A stretch of 14,000 bases of DNA. It comes from Burkholderiales bacterium (lineage in GTDB: Bacteria > Pseudomonadota > Gammaproteobacteria > Burkholderiales > Burkholderiaceae_F). The position numbers were made by a program, and so were the translations under genes. Every line of letters starts with the position of its first letter. Position 1 is the stretch's first letter. Positions 7,345 through 13,257 of this stretch are shown here, piece by piece. The stretch lies in NCBI GenBank assembly GCA_024641225.1, contig JAHEDN010000022.1, positions 1-14,000 on the forward strand, written 5' to 3'. The notes under the pieces were generated by a model, which saw nothing but the letters and a program-made list of their open reading frames with translations, did no database searches and was not told the DNA's origin.

Positions 7345-8124
7345 TTACTGCGCGTACCAGCCGCCGTCCATGTTGTACGCGACGCCGCGGATCTGGTCGG
7401 CAGCCGGCGAGCAGAGGAAGACCGCCATGGCGCCGATCTGCTCGGTCGTGACGAAGTCCAGTGATGGCTGCTTGTCGCCGAGCAGCGCGCGTCGCGCCGA
7501 GTCGTTGTCGAGGTTGTCACGCGCGGCGCGGGCGTTGATCTGCTTCTGCACCATGGGGGTCAGAACCCAGCCGGGGCAGATCGCATTGCAGGTCACGCCT
7601 GTGGTCGCGCTTTCCAGCGCCACCACCTTGGTCAGCCCGATGATGCCGTGCTTGGCCGCCACGTAAGCGACCTTCTGGACCGAGGCGACCAGCCCGTGTA
7701 CCGAGGCGATGTTGATGATCCGGCCCCAGTTGGCCTGCTTCATCTTCGGCAGCGCCATGCGTACGGTGTGGAAGGCGGAGGAGAGGTTGATCGCAATCAC
7801 GGCGTCCCAGCGCTCGGTCGGGAAGTCCTCGATCGGTGCCACGTGCTGGATACCCGCGTTGTTCACCAGCACATCGACGCGGCCGAAGCGCGACTCGGCA
7901 GCGCGGACCATGTCCTCGATCTGCGACGGGCGGCTTATGTCGGCACCGTGATACATGGTTGCCGTACCGAGTGCCTGCAGTCCCTTTTCGATGGCGGCGA
8001 TCGCTGCGGCGTCGCCGAAGCCGTTGACGACGATGTTCGCGCCCTGCGCGGCCAGTGCCCGGGCGATGCCCAGACCAATGCCGCTGGTCGACCCCGTAAC
8101 CAGAGCAGTCTTGCCTTTCAACAT
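7345..8124 (-). CDS. bdhA: D-3-hydroxybutyrate dehydrogenase
   Basis: This NAD-dependent short-chain dehydrogenase oxidises (R)-3-hydroxybutyrate to acetoacetate and normally acts downstream of PHB depolymerisation. The 259-residue protein has the dinucleotide-binding TGSTSGIG (10-17), NNAG (88-91), Asn113, and catalytic Ser141, Tyr154 and Lys158. Gln93, His143, Lys151 and Gln195 correspond, one residue shifted, to the substrate-carboxylate ligands known from Pseudomonas 3-hydroxybutyrate dehydrogenase, which makes the substrate assignment much firmer than a generic SDR call. The start is the ATG at 8124, with AAGGAG ending 8 bases upstream. The in-frame GTG at 8133 overlaps that Shine-Dalgarno site and is unlikely. 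It is transcribed toward phaC and shares a 90-base divergent region with the hydrolase gene. Confidence 0.94.
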   Translation of the reverse strand: MLKGKTALVTGSTSGIGLGIARALAAQGANIVVNGFGDAAAIAAIEKGLQALGTATMYHGADISRPSQIEDMVRAAESRFGRVDVLVNNAGIQHVAPIEDFPTERWDAVIAINLSSAFHTVRMALPKMKQANWGRIINIASVHGLVASVQKVAYVAAKHGIIGLTKVVALESATTGVTCNAICPGWVLTPMVQKQINARAARDNLDNDSARRALLGDKQPSLDFVTTEQIGAMAVFLCSPAADQIRGVAYNMDGGWYAQ

Positions 8125-8214
8125 GGTTGCCACTCCTTCCGCTTCAAATCCGTCGCGCTGCTAGTATGCCGGCGAATTTTCCTGCGCCGGCCCGCCGCAA
8201 CCGGCTGTCCCGCA

Positions 8215-9084
8215 ATGTCGAACGCGCCGCGATTCGAATCGGTTCAGTGCCTGAGCCCTGCCGGGCTGCACCGCATGGCCTACGCGGAGTGGGGCGACCC
8301 GCACAACCCGCGCGTTCTGGTGTGCGTGCACGGCCTGACCCGGCTCGGGCGCGACTTCGACCGTCTGGCGCGCGCTCTCTGCGATCACTATCGCGTCGTC
8401 TGCCCGGACGTCGTCGGTCGCGGCCGCAGCGACTGGCTGCGCGAGCCGATGCACTACGCCGTGCCGCAGTACGTCGCCGACATGGTGACCCTGATCGCGC
8501 GGCTCAACGCGCATTCGGTGCACTGGGTCGGTACTTCAATGGGCGGGCTGATCGGCATTTCGTTTGCCGGCCTCGTCGACTCGCCCATCTCGCGTCTGGT
8601 GATCAACGACGTCGGGCCGCGGCTCGACGCGGCGGCGCTGGTCCGTATCGGCTCGTACGTTGGAAAGCCGGTGCGCTTTGCCGACCTGGAGCAGGCGATC
8701 GACTACGTCGCGACCGTCGCCGCCCCGTTCGGTCTGCGCACGCGCGAGGAGTGGCGCGAGATCACCGAGCCGGGCCTGCGCCCGGACGGAGGCGGGTGGT
8801 TGCTGCACTACGACCCGCTGATCGCAAAGCCGTTCGCGGCGGTCACGCCGCAGTCGGCGGCGGCAGGCGAGGCGGCCATGTGGAAGCTTTACGACTCGAT
8901 TGGCTGCCCGACGCTGATCACGCGGGGCGCCGAATCCGACCTGCTGGCGCGGGAAACGGCCGAGGAGATGGCGTGTCGCGGGCCGCGCGCGCGGCTGGTC
9001 GAATTTCTGGGCGTCGGCCACGCGCCGATGTTCTTCCACGACGACCAGATTTCGGTCGTCCGTGATTTTCTCCTGCAAGGATGA
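8215..9084 (+). CDS. Alpha/beta-fold hydrolase
   Basis: The 289-residue protein has the fold's oxyanion segment VHGLTRLGRDFD, nucleophile elbow GTSMGG with Ser108, a candidate acid Asp242 (AESDLL) and His269 (GVGHAPMF). No signal peptide is seen, so it is probably cytoplasmic. Substrate specificity cannot be read from the sequence. Lying beside bdhA, it could hydrolyse 3-hydroxybutyrate esters or oligomers, but this is inference from position only. The ATG at 8215 fits the family's usual N-terminus. No Shine-Dalgarno sequence precedes it, and the longer open frame upstream is only the antisense of bdhA. A weak dyad (CCGGCG 8169-8174 with CGCCGG 8185-8190) lies in the 90-base divergent gap. 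The TGA overlaps an ATG of the following RidA gene, which implies coupled translation. Confidence 0.85.
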   Translation: MSNAPRFESVQCLSPAGLHRMAYAEWGDPHNPRVLVCVHGLTRLGRDFDRLARALCDHYRVVCPDVVGRGRSDWLREPMHYAVPQYVADMVTLIARLNAHSVHWVGTSMGGLIGISFAGLVDSPISRLVINDVGPRLDAAALVRIGSYVGKPVRFADLEQAIDYVATVAAPFGLRTREEWREITEPGLRPDGGGWLLHYDPLIAKPFAAVTPQSAAAGEAAMWKLYDSIGCPTLITRGAESDLLARETAEEMACRGPRARLVEFLGVGHAPMFFHDDQISVVRDFLLQG

Positions 9085-9086
9085 CG

Positions 9087-9437
9087 ATGACGATCAAGCG
9101 TTTTCACAGCGGGCCGCGGATGAGCCAGGCGGTGGTCAGCAACGGCATGGTGTTCCTGGCGGGCCAGGTCGCAGAGGACACCACGCAGGATGTCGCTGGT
9201 CAGACGCGCCAGGTGCTGGCGGCGATCGACCGGCTGCTCGCCGAGGCGGGCAGCGACAAGTCGCGACTGCTCGCGGCGCAGATCTTCCTCGCCGACATGG
9301 CCGACTTCGCGGCAATGAACAAGTCGTGGGAGGCCTGGGTCGTGCCCGGCCAGACGCCGGCCCGGGCCACGGTTCAGGCGGCGATGGCAAAGCCCGAGTA
9401 CAAGGTCGAGATCGTCGTCACCGCCGCGGCGGACTGA
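9087..9437 (+). CDS. RidA family protein (reactive intermediate deaminase)
   Basis: Archetypal RidA hydrolyses reactive enamine/imine intermediates released by PLP enzymes such as threonine dehydratase. This 116-residue protein belongs to the branch starting RFHSGPRMSQAVV. It keeps Arg93 in TPARATVQ and a Glu (Glu108) exactly 15 residues later, matching Arg105 and Glu120 of Salmonella RidA, so deaminase activity is plausible. Two ATG codons are possible. The one at 9081 overlaps the hydrolase stop (ATGA), but the AAGG at 9077-9080 abuts it. The one at 9087 has that AAGG at a 6-base distance and is preferred. It forms a two-gene unit with the hydrolase. The gene ends in a hairpin whose loop contains the stop codon. 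Confidence 0.88.
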   Translation: MTIKRFHSGPRMSQAVVSNGMVFLAGQVAEDTTQDVAGQTRQVLAAIDRLLAEAGSDKSRLLAAQIFLADMADFAAMNKSWEAWVVPGQTPARATVQAAMAKPEYKVEIVVTAAAD

Positions 9438-9446
9438 GGTCCGCCG
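9427..9446 (+). terminator. Hairpin between convergent ridA-like and flavodoxin genes
   Basis: CGGCGGAC (9427-9434) pairs perfectly with GTCCGCCG (9439-9446) around the 4-base loop TGAG, whose TGA is the stop of the RidA gene. It fills the 9-base gap between two convergent genes, the position expected of a shared bidirectional terminator. No T-run follows on either strand, so termination by this hairpin alone is uncertain. It may instead block 3' exonucleases. Confidence 0.5.
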
Positions 9447-9938
9447 TCAGAAGACGCCCGCCGCCAGGCCGGCGGCGAGTCCCGCGCCGACCTCAGCGCA
9501 ACGGGCGAGATCTCCCGGACCGATCTTCTTCGGCGCGAGGATGGCCTCAGGCGTCTGCGCGCTCGTGATCACGATCAGCGCAGGCGCAACCGGCTTCAGG
9601 CGCAGGCCCGTCGCGATGCGTTCGATCTGGCGCGCCGCCCCTGCGCCGTCGGAGCCTGCGCAGACCATTGCCGCATAGGGTCGGCCGTTGATCCGCTCGA
9701 GCGCGGCGTAGTAGACGCGGTCGAAAAAGTCCTTCATCAGGCCCGCCATGCTCGCCAGATTCTCCGGTGTGACGAACAGGTAGCCGTCCGCGGCGAGCAC
9801 GTCATCGGGCTGCGCATCGGGCGCGTGCAGCAGCCGTACTTCGACCCCTTCCTCGGCGCGGGCCGCTTCGGCAGCGGCGCGCGCCATCTGCCGCGCGCCG
9901 CCGGTGTGGCTGTGCCAGACGATCAGCAGCCGCTTCAT
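9447..9938 (-). CDS. Flavodoxin-like / NAD(P)H-dependent FMN oxidoreductase family protein
   Basis: The 163-residue protein starts with a beta strand and an FMN phosphate-binding loop, IVWHSHTGGARQMA (about residues 6-19). A later stretch, TPENLASMAGLMKDFFDR, resembles the FMN and dimer region of WrbA-like and FMN reductase-like flavoproteins. It is likely a small cytoplasmic flavoprotein with unknown electron donor and acceptor. The ATG overlaps the stop of the upstream peptidase gene (ATGA on the minus strand), with AAGG just before it. The two genes are therefore probably translated together. The longer frame upstream is only a shadow of the peptidase gene. Confidence 0.82.
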   Translation of the reverse strand: MKRLLIVWHSHTGGARQMARAAAEAARAEEGVEVRLLHAPDAQPDDVLAADGYLFVTPENLASMAGLMKDFFDRVYYAALERINGRPYAAMVCAGSDGAGAARQIERIATGLRLKPVAPALIVITSAQTPEAILAPKKIGPGDLARCAEVGAGLAAGLAAGVF

Positions 9939-10762
9939 GCCTTGGCCATGGCCAGCGGATCCTGCAGAAAGAATTCGGCGAGCAGCCCGTACCAGTCGGG
10001 AAATGCGTCGCGCAGCCGCTGCGGCGCGACGAAGAACGCCTCGCTCGATACCGCGAAGAACTCGCCGGGGTCGGTGGCGGCATAGGCATCGAGCGGCAGG
10101 CGCGCGAAGTACGGGTCGGCCTGCGGCGATTCGGGATCGATGTCGGGCGGGATCTCCGCTTCGATGAGATCCAGTTCGGCGTTCAGGCGCTCGAACGCGT
10201 CGGACAGCGCCTGCCGCCAGCGCCGCGCGCTGAGCGCCGGGTGCAGGCGGCGGTCGAACGGGGGGATGCCATCGGCATCGCCATTGGCCATGTCGAGCTT
10301 GTGCGTGAACTCGTGAATGACGACGTTGGCATCCGGGTGTCCCGACTGCGCGTCCGCCCACGACAGCAGCAGCGGGCCGCCGTCCCAGGCCTCGCCGGCG
10401 ATGGGTTCGACATATTCGTGCACCACGCCGGCCTCGTCGGTGACTTCGCGCGGCACGAGAAACTCGTCGGGGTAGACGACGATGCTGGTCCAGCCACGGT
10501 AGCCGTCGAGGCCGAGTCGGAGTACCGGCAGGCAGGCCTGCGCGGCAATGCTGACCTGCATCGCCGCGGTCAGCTGCAGATCACCGGCGGCGGCCATCTC
10601 CTTTTCGGCAAGAAACTGCTGTGCGAGCGAGCGCAGCTGCTGGCGCTCGCCTTCGTCGAGCCGCAGGAGAAATGGCAGCGAGGTGAGCGTCTCGCGCCAC
10701 ATCTGGTCGTCAATGCGGACAGGAGTGGCCGGGCGCAGGCGGTCAAGCAGCGTCTTCAGCAT
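9935..10762 (-). CDS. mtfA: MtfA-type zinc-dependent peptidase (M90 family)
   Basis: The 275-residue protein carries HEFTH (His150, Glu151, His154) followed by KLD, and a later SSEAFF with Glu241 as probable third zinc ligand, as in the M90 peptidase MtfA. In Escherichia coli MtfA is a cytosolic aminopeptidase-like enzyme that binds the glucose regulator Mlc. Nothing here shows whether Mlc exists in this organism. The N-terminus, LLDRLRPATPVRIDDQMW, fits the family, so the ATG at 10762 is used although no clear Shine-Dalgarno sequence precedes it. The much longer upstream frame is antisense to relA and not real. It is divergent from relA with a 51-base gap and overlaps the flavodoxin-like gene at its 3' end. 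Confidence 0.86.
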   Translation of the reverse strand: MLKTLLDRLRPATPVRIDDQMWRETLTSLPFLLRLDEGERQQLRSLAQQFLAEKEMAAAGDLQLTAAMQVSIAAQACLPVLRLGLDGYRGWTSIVVYPDEFLVPREVTDEAGVVHEYVEPIAGEAWDGGPLLLSWADAQSGHPDANVVIHEFTHKLDMANGDADGIPPFDRRLHPALSARRWRQALSDAFERLNAELDLIEAEIPPDIDPESPQADPYFARLPLDAYAATDPGEFFAVSSEAFFVAPQRLRDAFPDWYGLLAEFFLQDPLAMAKA

Positions 10763-10813
10763 GGGACGATTGTGCCGCAGCGCGATAATCGGTCGCACCT
10801 GTTCGAGGAAGAC

Positions 10814-12958
10814 ATGGCTGCACGCGACATCGGCGACGTCGGAGGATTGGCACCGGAGACGATCGACCCGGCGGCCGTGCGCGCGCTGGTCGTGCCTCTT
10901 TACGGCGACCGCGCGCTTCGAACGGGCGAGCCGTTCGTCGCGCATGCGGACGGAATGGTCGAGATCGTGCGCGAGCTGCGCGCCGATCCCGACCTGCTGG
11001 CAGCCGCCTACCTTTTCGGCATCCATGACGTGCTGCGCGATGCCGACGAATGGCTGCGCGCCCGGTTTGGCACCGCCGTGGCGCAACTGGTGGCCGACCT
11101 GCGCCAGCTGATGCGCCTCTCGGAGACGACGCGCGCGCGCCCCCAGGGCGGCGGACAGGCCGAGGGGCTGCGCAAGATGCTGCTTGCCATGGTCAACGAC
11201 GTGCGCGTCGTGCTGCTGAGGCTGGCCTCCCGCGAGCAGACGTTGCGCTGCTTTGCCGCCCGCAAACGGGCCGGCGCCGATGACGCCCAGCAGACCGCGA
11301 TCGCGCGCGAGACGCTCGACCTTTACGCGCCGCTGGCCAACCGGCTGGGCGTGTGGCAGCTGAAGTGGGCGCTCGAGGACCTGGCGTTCCGCCTGCTCGA
11401 GCCGGAAATCTACAAGCAGCTCGCGCGCCTGCTCGACGAGAAGCGCGTCGAGCGTGAGCGGTTCATTGCCGATGCGGTGGCGCAGGTGCGCGGACGTCTC
11501 GCCGCTGCCGGAATCGATGCCGAAGTCAGTGGCAGGCCCAAACACATCGTCAGCATCTACAACAAGATGCAATCGAAGCAGCTCGCCTTCGACGAGATCT
11601 ACGACGTGCGCGCGCTGCGTGTGATCGTCGGCGAAGTTGCCCAGTGCTATCAGGCGCTGTCACACGTGCACGAGATGTGGTCGCCGGTCGAGGGCGAATA
11701 TGACGACTACATCGCGCGGCCGAAGCCCAACGGCTACCAGTCACTGCACACGGTCGTGCGCGATGCTGCCGGCCGCACGCTGGAGATCCAGATCCGCACG
11801 CGCGAGATGCACGAGTTCGCCGAATTCGGCGTCGCTGCGCACTGGCATTACAAGGAGGGCGGACGCAAGGCCGTCGGGGCCGACCGGCAGCGCGTGGCCT
11901 GGCTGCGCCAGCTGCTGGCGTGGCGCGCGGAAGTCGACAAGCCGCTGCCATCGGCTAAGACCGACGAGCGGACTTATGTGCTGACGCCGCAGGGACGCGT
12001 GGTCGAGCTTCCCGCCGGCGCCACGCCGATCGACTTCGCCTATCACGTGCACACGGAACTCGGTGATCGCTGCCGGGGCGCGCGGGTCGACGGCGCCCTG
12101 CTGCCGCTGAATCGTCCCTTGAGCAACGGCCAGACCGTCGAAATCATCTCCGCGAAGTCGGGCGGTCCCAGCCGCGACTGGCTCAACGCCGAACTCGGCT
12201 ACCTTGCCAGCGCCCGTTCGCGCCAGAAGGTGCGGCACTGGTTCAACTTGCTCGAACTCGAGCAGTCGACCGCCAGTGGCCGCGCGGTCGTCGAACGCGA
12301 GCTGCAGCGCCTGGGCAGGACCGCGGTCAAGCTCGACGACCTGGCCCGCAGGCTCGGCTTCGCTTCGGTCGACGAACTGTCGCTGGCGGCGAGCAAGGAA
12401 GAGTTCAGCCTGCGCAGCATCGAGCAGGCGCTGGTGACGACGCCGGGGGCGCCCGTCCAGGAGACGCCTGCGCCGGTCGTTGGCAAGGCGGAGGCCGGCA
12501 GGGCGGCTGCGCGAGGAAAAGGCGGCGTGCTGGTCGTCGGCGTCGACTCGCTGATGACGCAGATGGCGCGCTGCTGCCGACCGGTGCCGCCCGATGAAAT
12601 CATCGGCTTCGTCACCCGCGGCCGCGGCGTCTCGGTGCATCGCGCCGCGTGCGCCAATGCGTCCGCTCTTGCCGACCGGCAGCCCGAAAGGCTGATCGAG
12701 GTCGCGTGGAGCGCGACGCCTGACGCTGTCTACCCGGTCGATGTTGCCGTGCTGGCGCAGGACCGTTCCGGCCTGCTGCGCGATATCTCCGAGGTCTTCG
12801 CACGGGAGAGGCTCAACGTGGTCGGCGTCAACACGCTGTCGCGGCGGGGCGAGGCGCAGATGAACTTCACCGTTGAGGTCGCCGACGGTTCGTCGCTGCG
12901 CCGCGCGCTGGCGCAGATCGCCGAGGTCGGCGGCGTCTACGCGGCAAGGCGTCGTTAG
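10814..12958 (+). CDS. relA: GTP pyrophosphokinase RelA ((p)ppGpp synthetase I)
   Basis: RelA makes pppGpp/ppGpp on ribosomes with uncharged tRNA in the A site. The 714-residue protein has, in order, a degenerate hydrolase domain (about 1-170), synthetase (about 200-340), TGS (about 385-450), helical/zinc-finger region with Cys587, Cys588, His609 and Cys613, and a C-terminal ACT domain (about 635-714). The hydrolase HDxxED motif reads HDVLRD (71-76), so the key Glu is Arg. The synthetase has EYDD (295-298), the acidic EXDD form of monofunctional RelA rather than RXKD of bifunctional SpoT. PKPNGYQSLHTVV is intact. It should therefore be a synthetase only. The ATG at 10814 has AGGAAG just upstream. 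A GATAAT at 10784-10789 in the 51-base divergent gap may be a -10 box, but no matching -35 is visible. Confidence 0.95.
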   Translation: MAARDIGDVGGLAPETIDPAAVRALVVPLYGDRALRTGEPFVAHADGMVEIVRELRADPDLLAAAYLFGIHDVLRDADEWLRARFGTAVAQLVADLRQLMRLSETTRARPQGGGQAEGLRKMLLAMVNDVRVVLLRLASREQTLRCFAARKRAGADDAQQTAIARETLDLYAPLANRLGVWQLKWALEDLAFRLLEPEIYKQLARLLDEKRVERERFIADAVAQVRGRLAAAGIDAEVSGRPKHIVSIYNKMQSKQLAFDEIYDVRALRVIVGEVAQCYQALSHVHEMWSPVEGEYDDYIARPKPNGYQSLHTVVRDAAGRTLEIQIRTREMHEFAEFGVAAHWHYKEGGRKAVGADRQRVAWLRQLLAWRAEVDKPLPSAKTDERTYVLTPQGRVVELPAGATPIDFAYHVHTELGDRCRGARVDGALLPLNRPLSNGQTVEIISAKSGGPSRDWLNAELGYLASARSRQKVRHWFNLLELEQSTASGRAVVERELQRLGRTAVKLDDLARRLGFASVDELSLAASKEEFSLRSIEQALVTTPGAPVQETPAPVVGKAEAGRAAARGKGGVLVVGVDSLMTQMARCCRPVPPDEIIGFVTRGRGVSVHRAACANASALADRQPERLIEVAWSATPDAVYPVDVAVLAQDRSGLLRDISEVFARERLNVVGVNTLSRRGEAQMNFTVEVADGSSLRRALAQIAEVGGVYAARRR

Positions 12959-12984
12959 CGCAGGGGTTCCGTGATCGCACGATG

Positions 12985-13004
12985 CCTTGGCCGACTGGCC
13001 GAGG
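12985..13004 (+). terminator. Hairpin after relA
   Basis: An 8-base stem (CCTTGGCC 12985-12992 with GGCCGAGG 12997-13004, one G-T pair) with a GACT loop lies 26 bases after the relA stop and before the tRNA promoter region. There is no T-run after it, so it is a weak terminator candidate on its own. It may separate relA from the tRNA-thrS transcript. Confidence 0.42.
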
Positions 13005-13024
13005 GCCGCGAGACTACCCTCGTG

Positions 13025-13037
13025 TATCATTCGCGTC
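13025..13037 (+). promoter_or_regulatory. Possible tRNA-Val promoter: -10 box and GC-rich discriminator
   Basis: TATCAT (13025-13030) matches the sigma-70 -10 consensus at 5 of 6 bases and stands out in otherwise GC-rich sequence. It is followed by the GC-rich TCGCGTCC, a discriminator type usual for stringently controlled stable-RNA promoters. The tRNA begins 13 bases after the box. I see no good -35. If real, this is probably also the promoter for thrS, since no other is visible downstream. Confidence 0.45.
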
Positions 13038-13043
13038 CGCGAC

Positions 13044-13120
13044 AGGCGCGTAGCTCAGTTGGTTAGAGCACCACCTTGACATGGTGGGGGTCGGTGGTTC
13101 GAATCCACTCGCGCCTACCA
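13044..13120 (+). tRNA. tRNA-Val (anticodon GAC)
   Basis: The 77-base gene folds completely. The acceptor stem AGGCGCG (13044-13050) pairs with CGCGCCT (13110-13116). The D arm has stem GCTC/GAGC. The anticodon arm CCACC/GGTGG has loop TTGACAT and anticodon GAC at 13078-13080. The variable loop has 5 bases. The T arm GGTGG/CCACT (one G-T pair) has loop TTCGAAT. The discriminator is A, and CCA is encoded at 13118-13120. It reads GUC and GUU valine codons. It sits 26 bases before the thrS leader peptide, so processing at its 3' end would free the leader RNA. Confidence 0.97.
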
Positions 13121-13146
13121 GCGAAAATCGCACAGGGGAATCGAAG

Positions 13147-13182
13147 ATGGCGTCTTTCCGAACTACGTTCACCGGCAGCTGA
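13147..13182 (+). CDS. Putative thrS leader peptide MASFRTTFTGS
   Basis: An 11-codon ORF (ATG at 13147, TGA at 13180-13182) is preceded by AGGGGA (13134-13139) at a 7-base distance, a good Shine-Dalgarno site. It encodes Thr-Thr-Phe-Thr (ACT ACG TTC ACC, 13162-13173) in the leader of the threonyl-tRNA synthetase gene, upstream of an intrinsic terminator. I infer a regulatory peptide: ribosomes short of Thr-tRNA would stall on these codons and change the RNA fold downstream. It does not resemble any product I know. With only three Thr codons, chance cannot be excluded without comparison across relatives. Confidence 0.66.
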   Translation: MASFRTTFTGS

Positions 13183-13221
13183 TCGGCCCGGACGAGTTCG
13201 CCTTTGCGAAGAAAAGTGCGG
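13159..13221 (+). promoter_or_regulatory. Proposed protector and antiterminator pairings of the thrS attenuator
   Basis: Protector: CGAACT (13159-13164, overlapping the first Thr codon) pairs perfectly with AGTTCG (13195-13200). Antiterminator: TCGCCTTT (13198-13205) pairs with AAAGTGCGG (13213-13221), with one bulged T at 13217 and one G-T pair, which would occupy the left arm of the terminator. The two pairings compete for 13198-13200. A ribosome stalled on the Thr codons would cover 13159-13164, free 13198-13205 and favour read-through. A smaller hairpin (TTCGC 13197-13201 with GCGAA 13206-13210) also competes. These stems were found by eye; no folding energy was calculated. Confidence 0.4.
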
Positions 13222-13240
13222 CTCGCCCGCACTTTTTTTT
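13212..13240 (+). terminator. Intrinsic terminator (attenuator) in the thrS leader
   Basis: AAAAGTGCGG (13212-13221) and CCGCACTTTT (13227-13236) form a perfect 10-base stem with a 5-base loop, ending in a run of eight T (13233-13240). This is the best intrinsic terminator in the window. It ends 17 bases before the thrS ATG, leaving no room for a separate promoter, so every thrS transcript must pass through it. It is therefore most likely an attenuator rather than a simple end of the tRNA transcript. Confidence 0.88.
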
Positions 13241-13257
13241 CGTCGGAGATCCTGAAC

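Noticed and set aside
7648..8214. N-terminal extension of the alpha/beta hydrolase frame by about 189 codons
   Set aside because: The extension is antisense to bdhA, has no family similarity, and the conserved hydrolase sequence begins at the ATG at 8215.
8125..8214. TAGTAT (8162-8167) and CATACT on the other strand as divergent -10 boxes for bdhA and the hydrolase
   Set aside because: Neither has a recognisable -35 at 16 to 18 bases, so I would not call a promoter from these alone.
10241..10813. N-terminal extension of the relA frame
   Set aside because: It is antisense to the MtfA-type peptidase; RelA length and the Shine-Dalgarno sequence fit the ATG at 10814.
10763..11572. N-terminal extension of the peptidase frame on the minus strand
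   Set aside because: It is antisense to relA. High GC content keeps such frames open; the family N-terminus fits the ATG at 10762.
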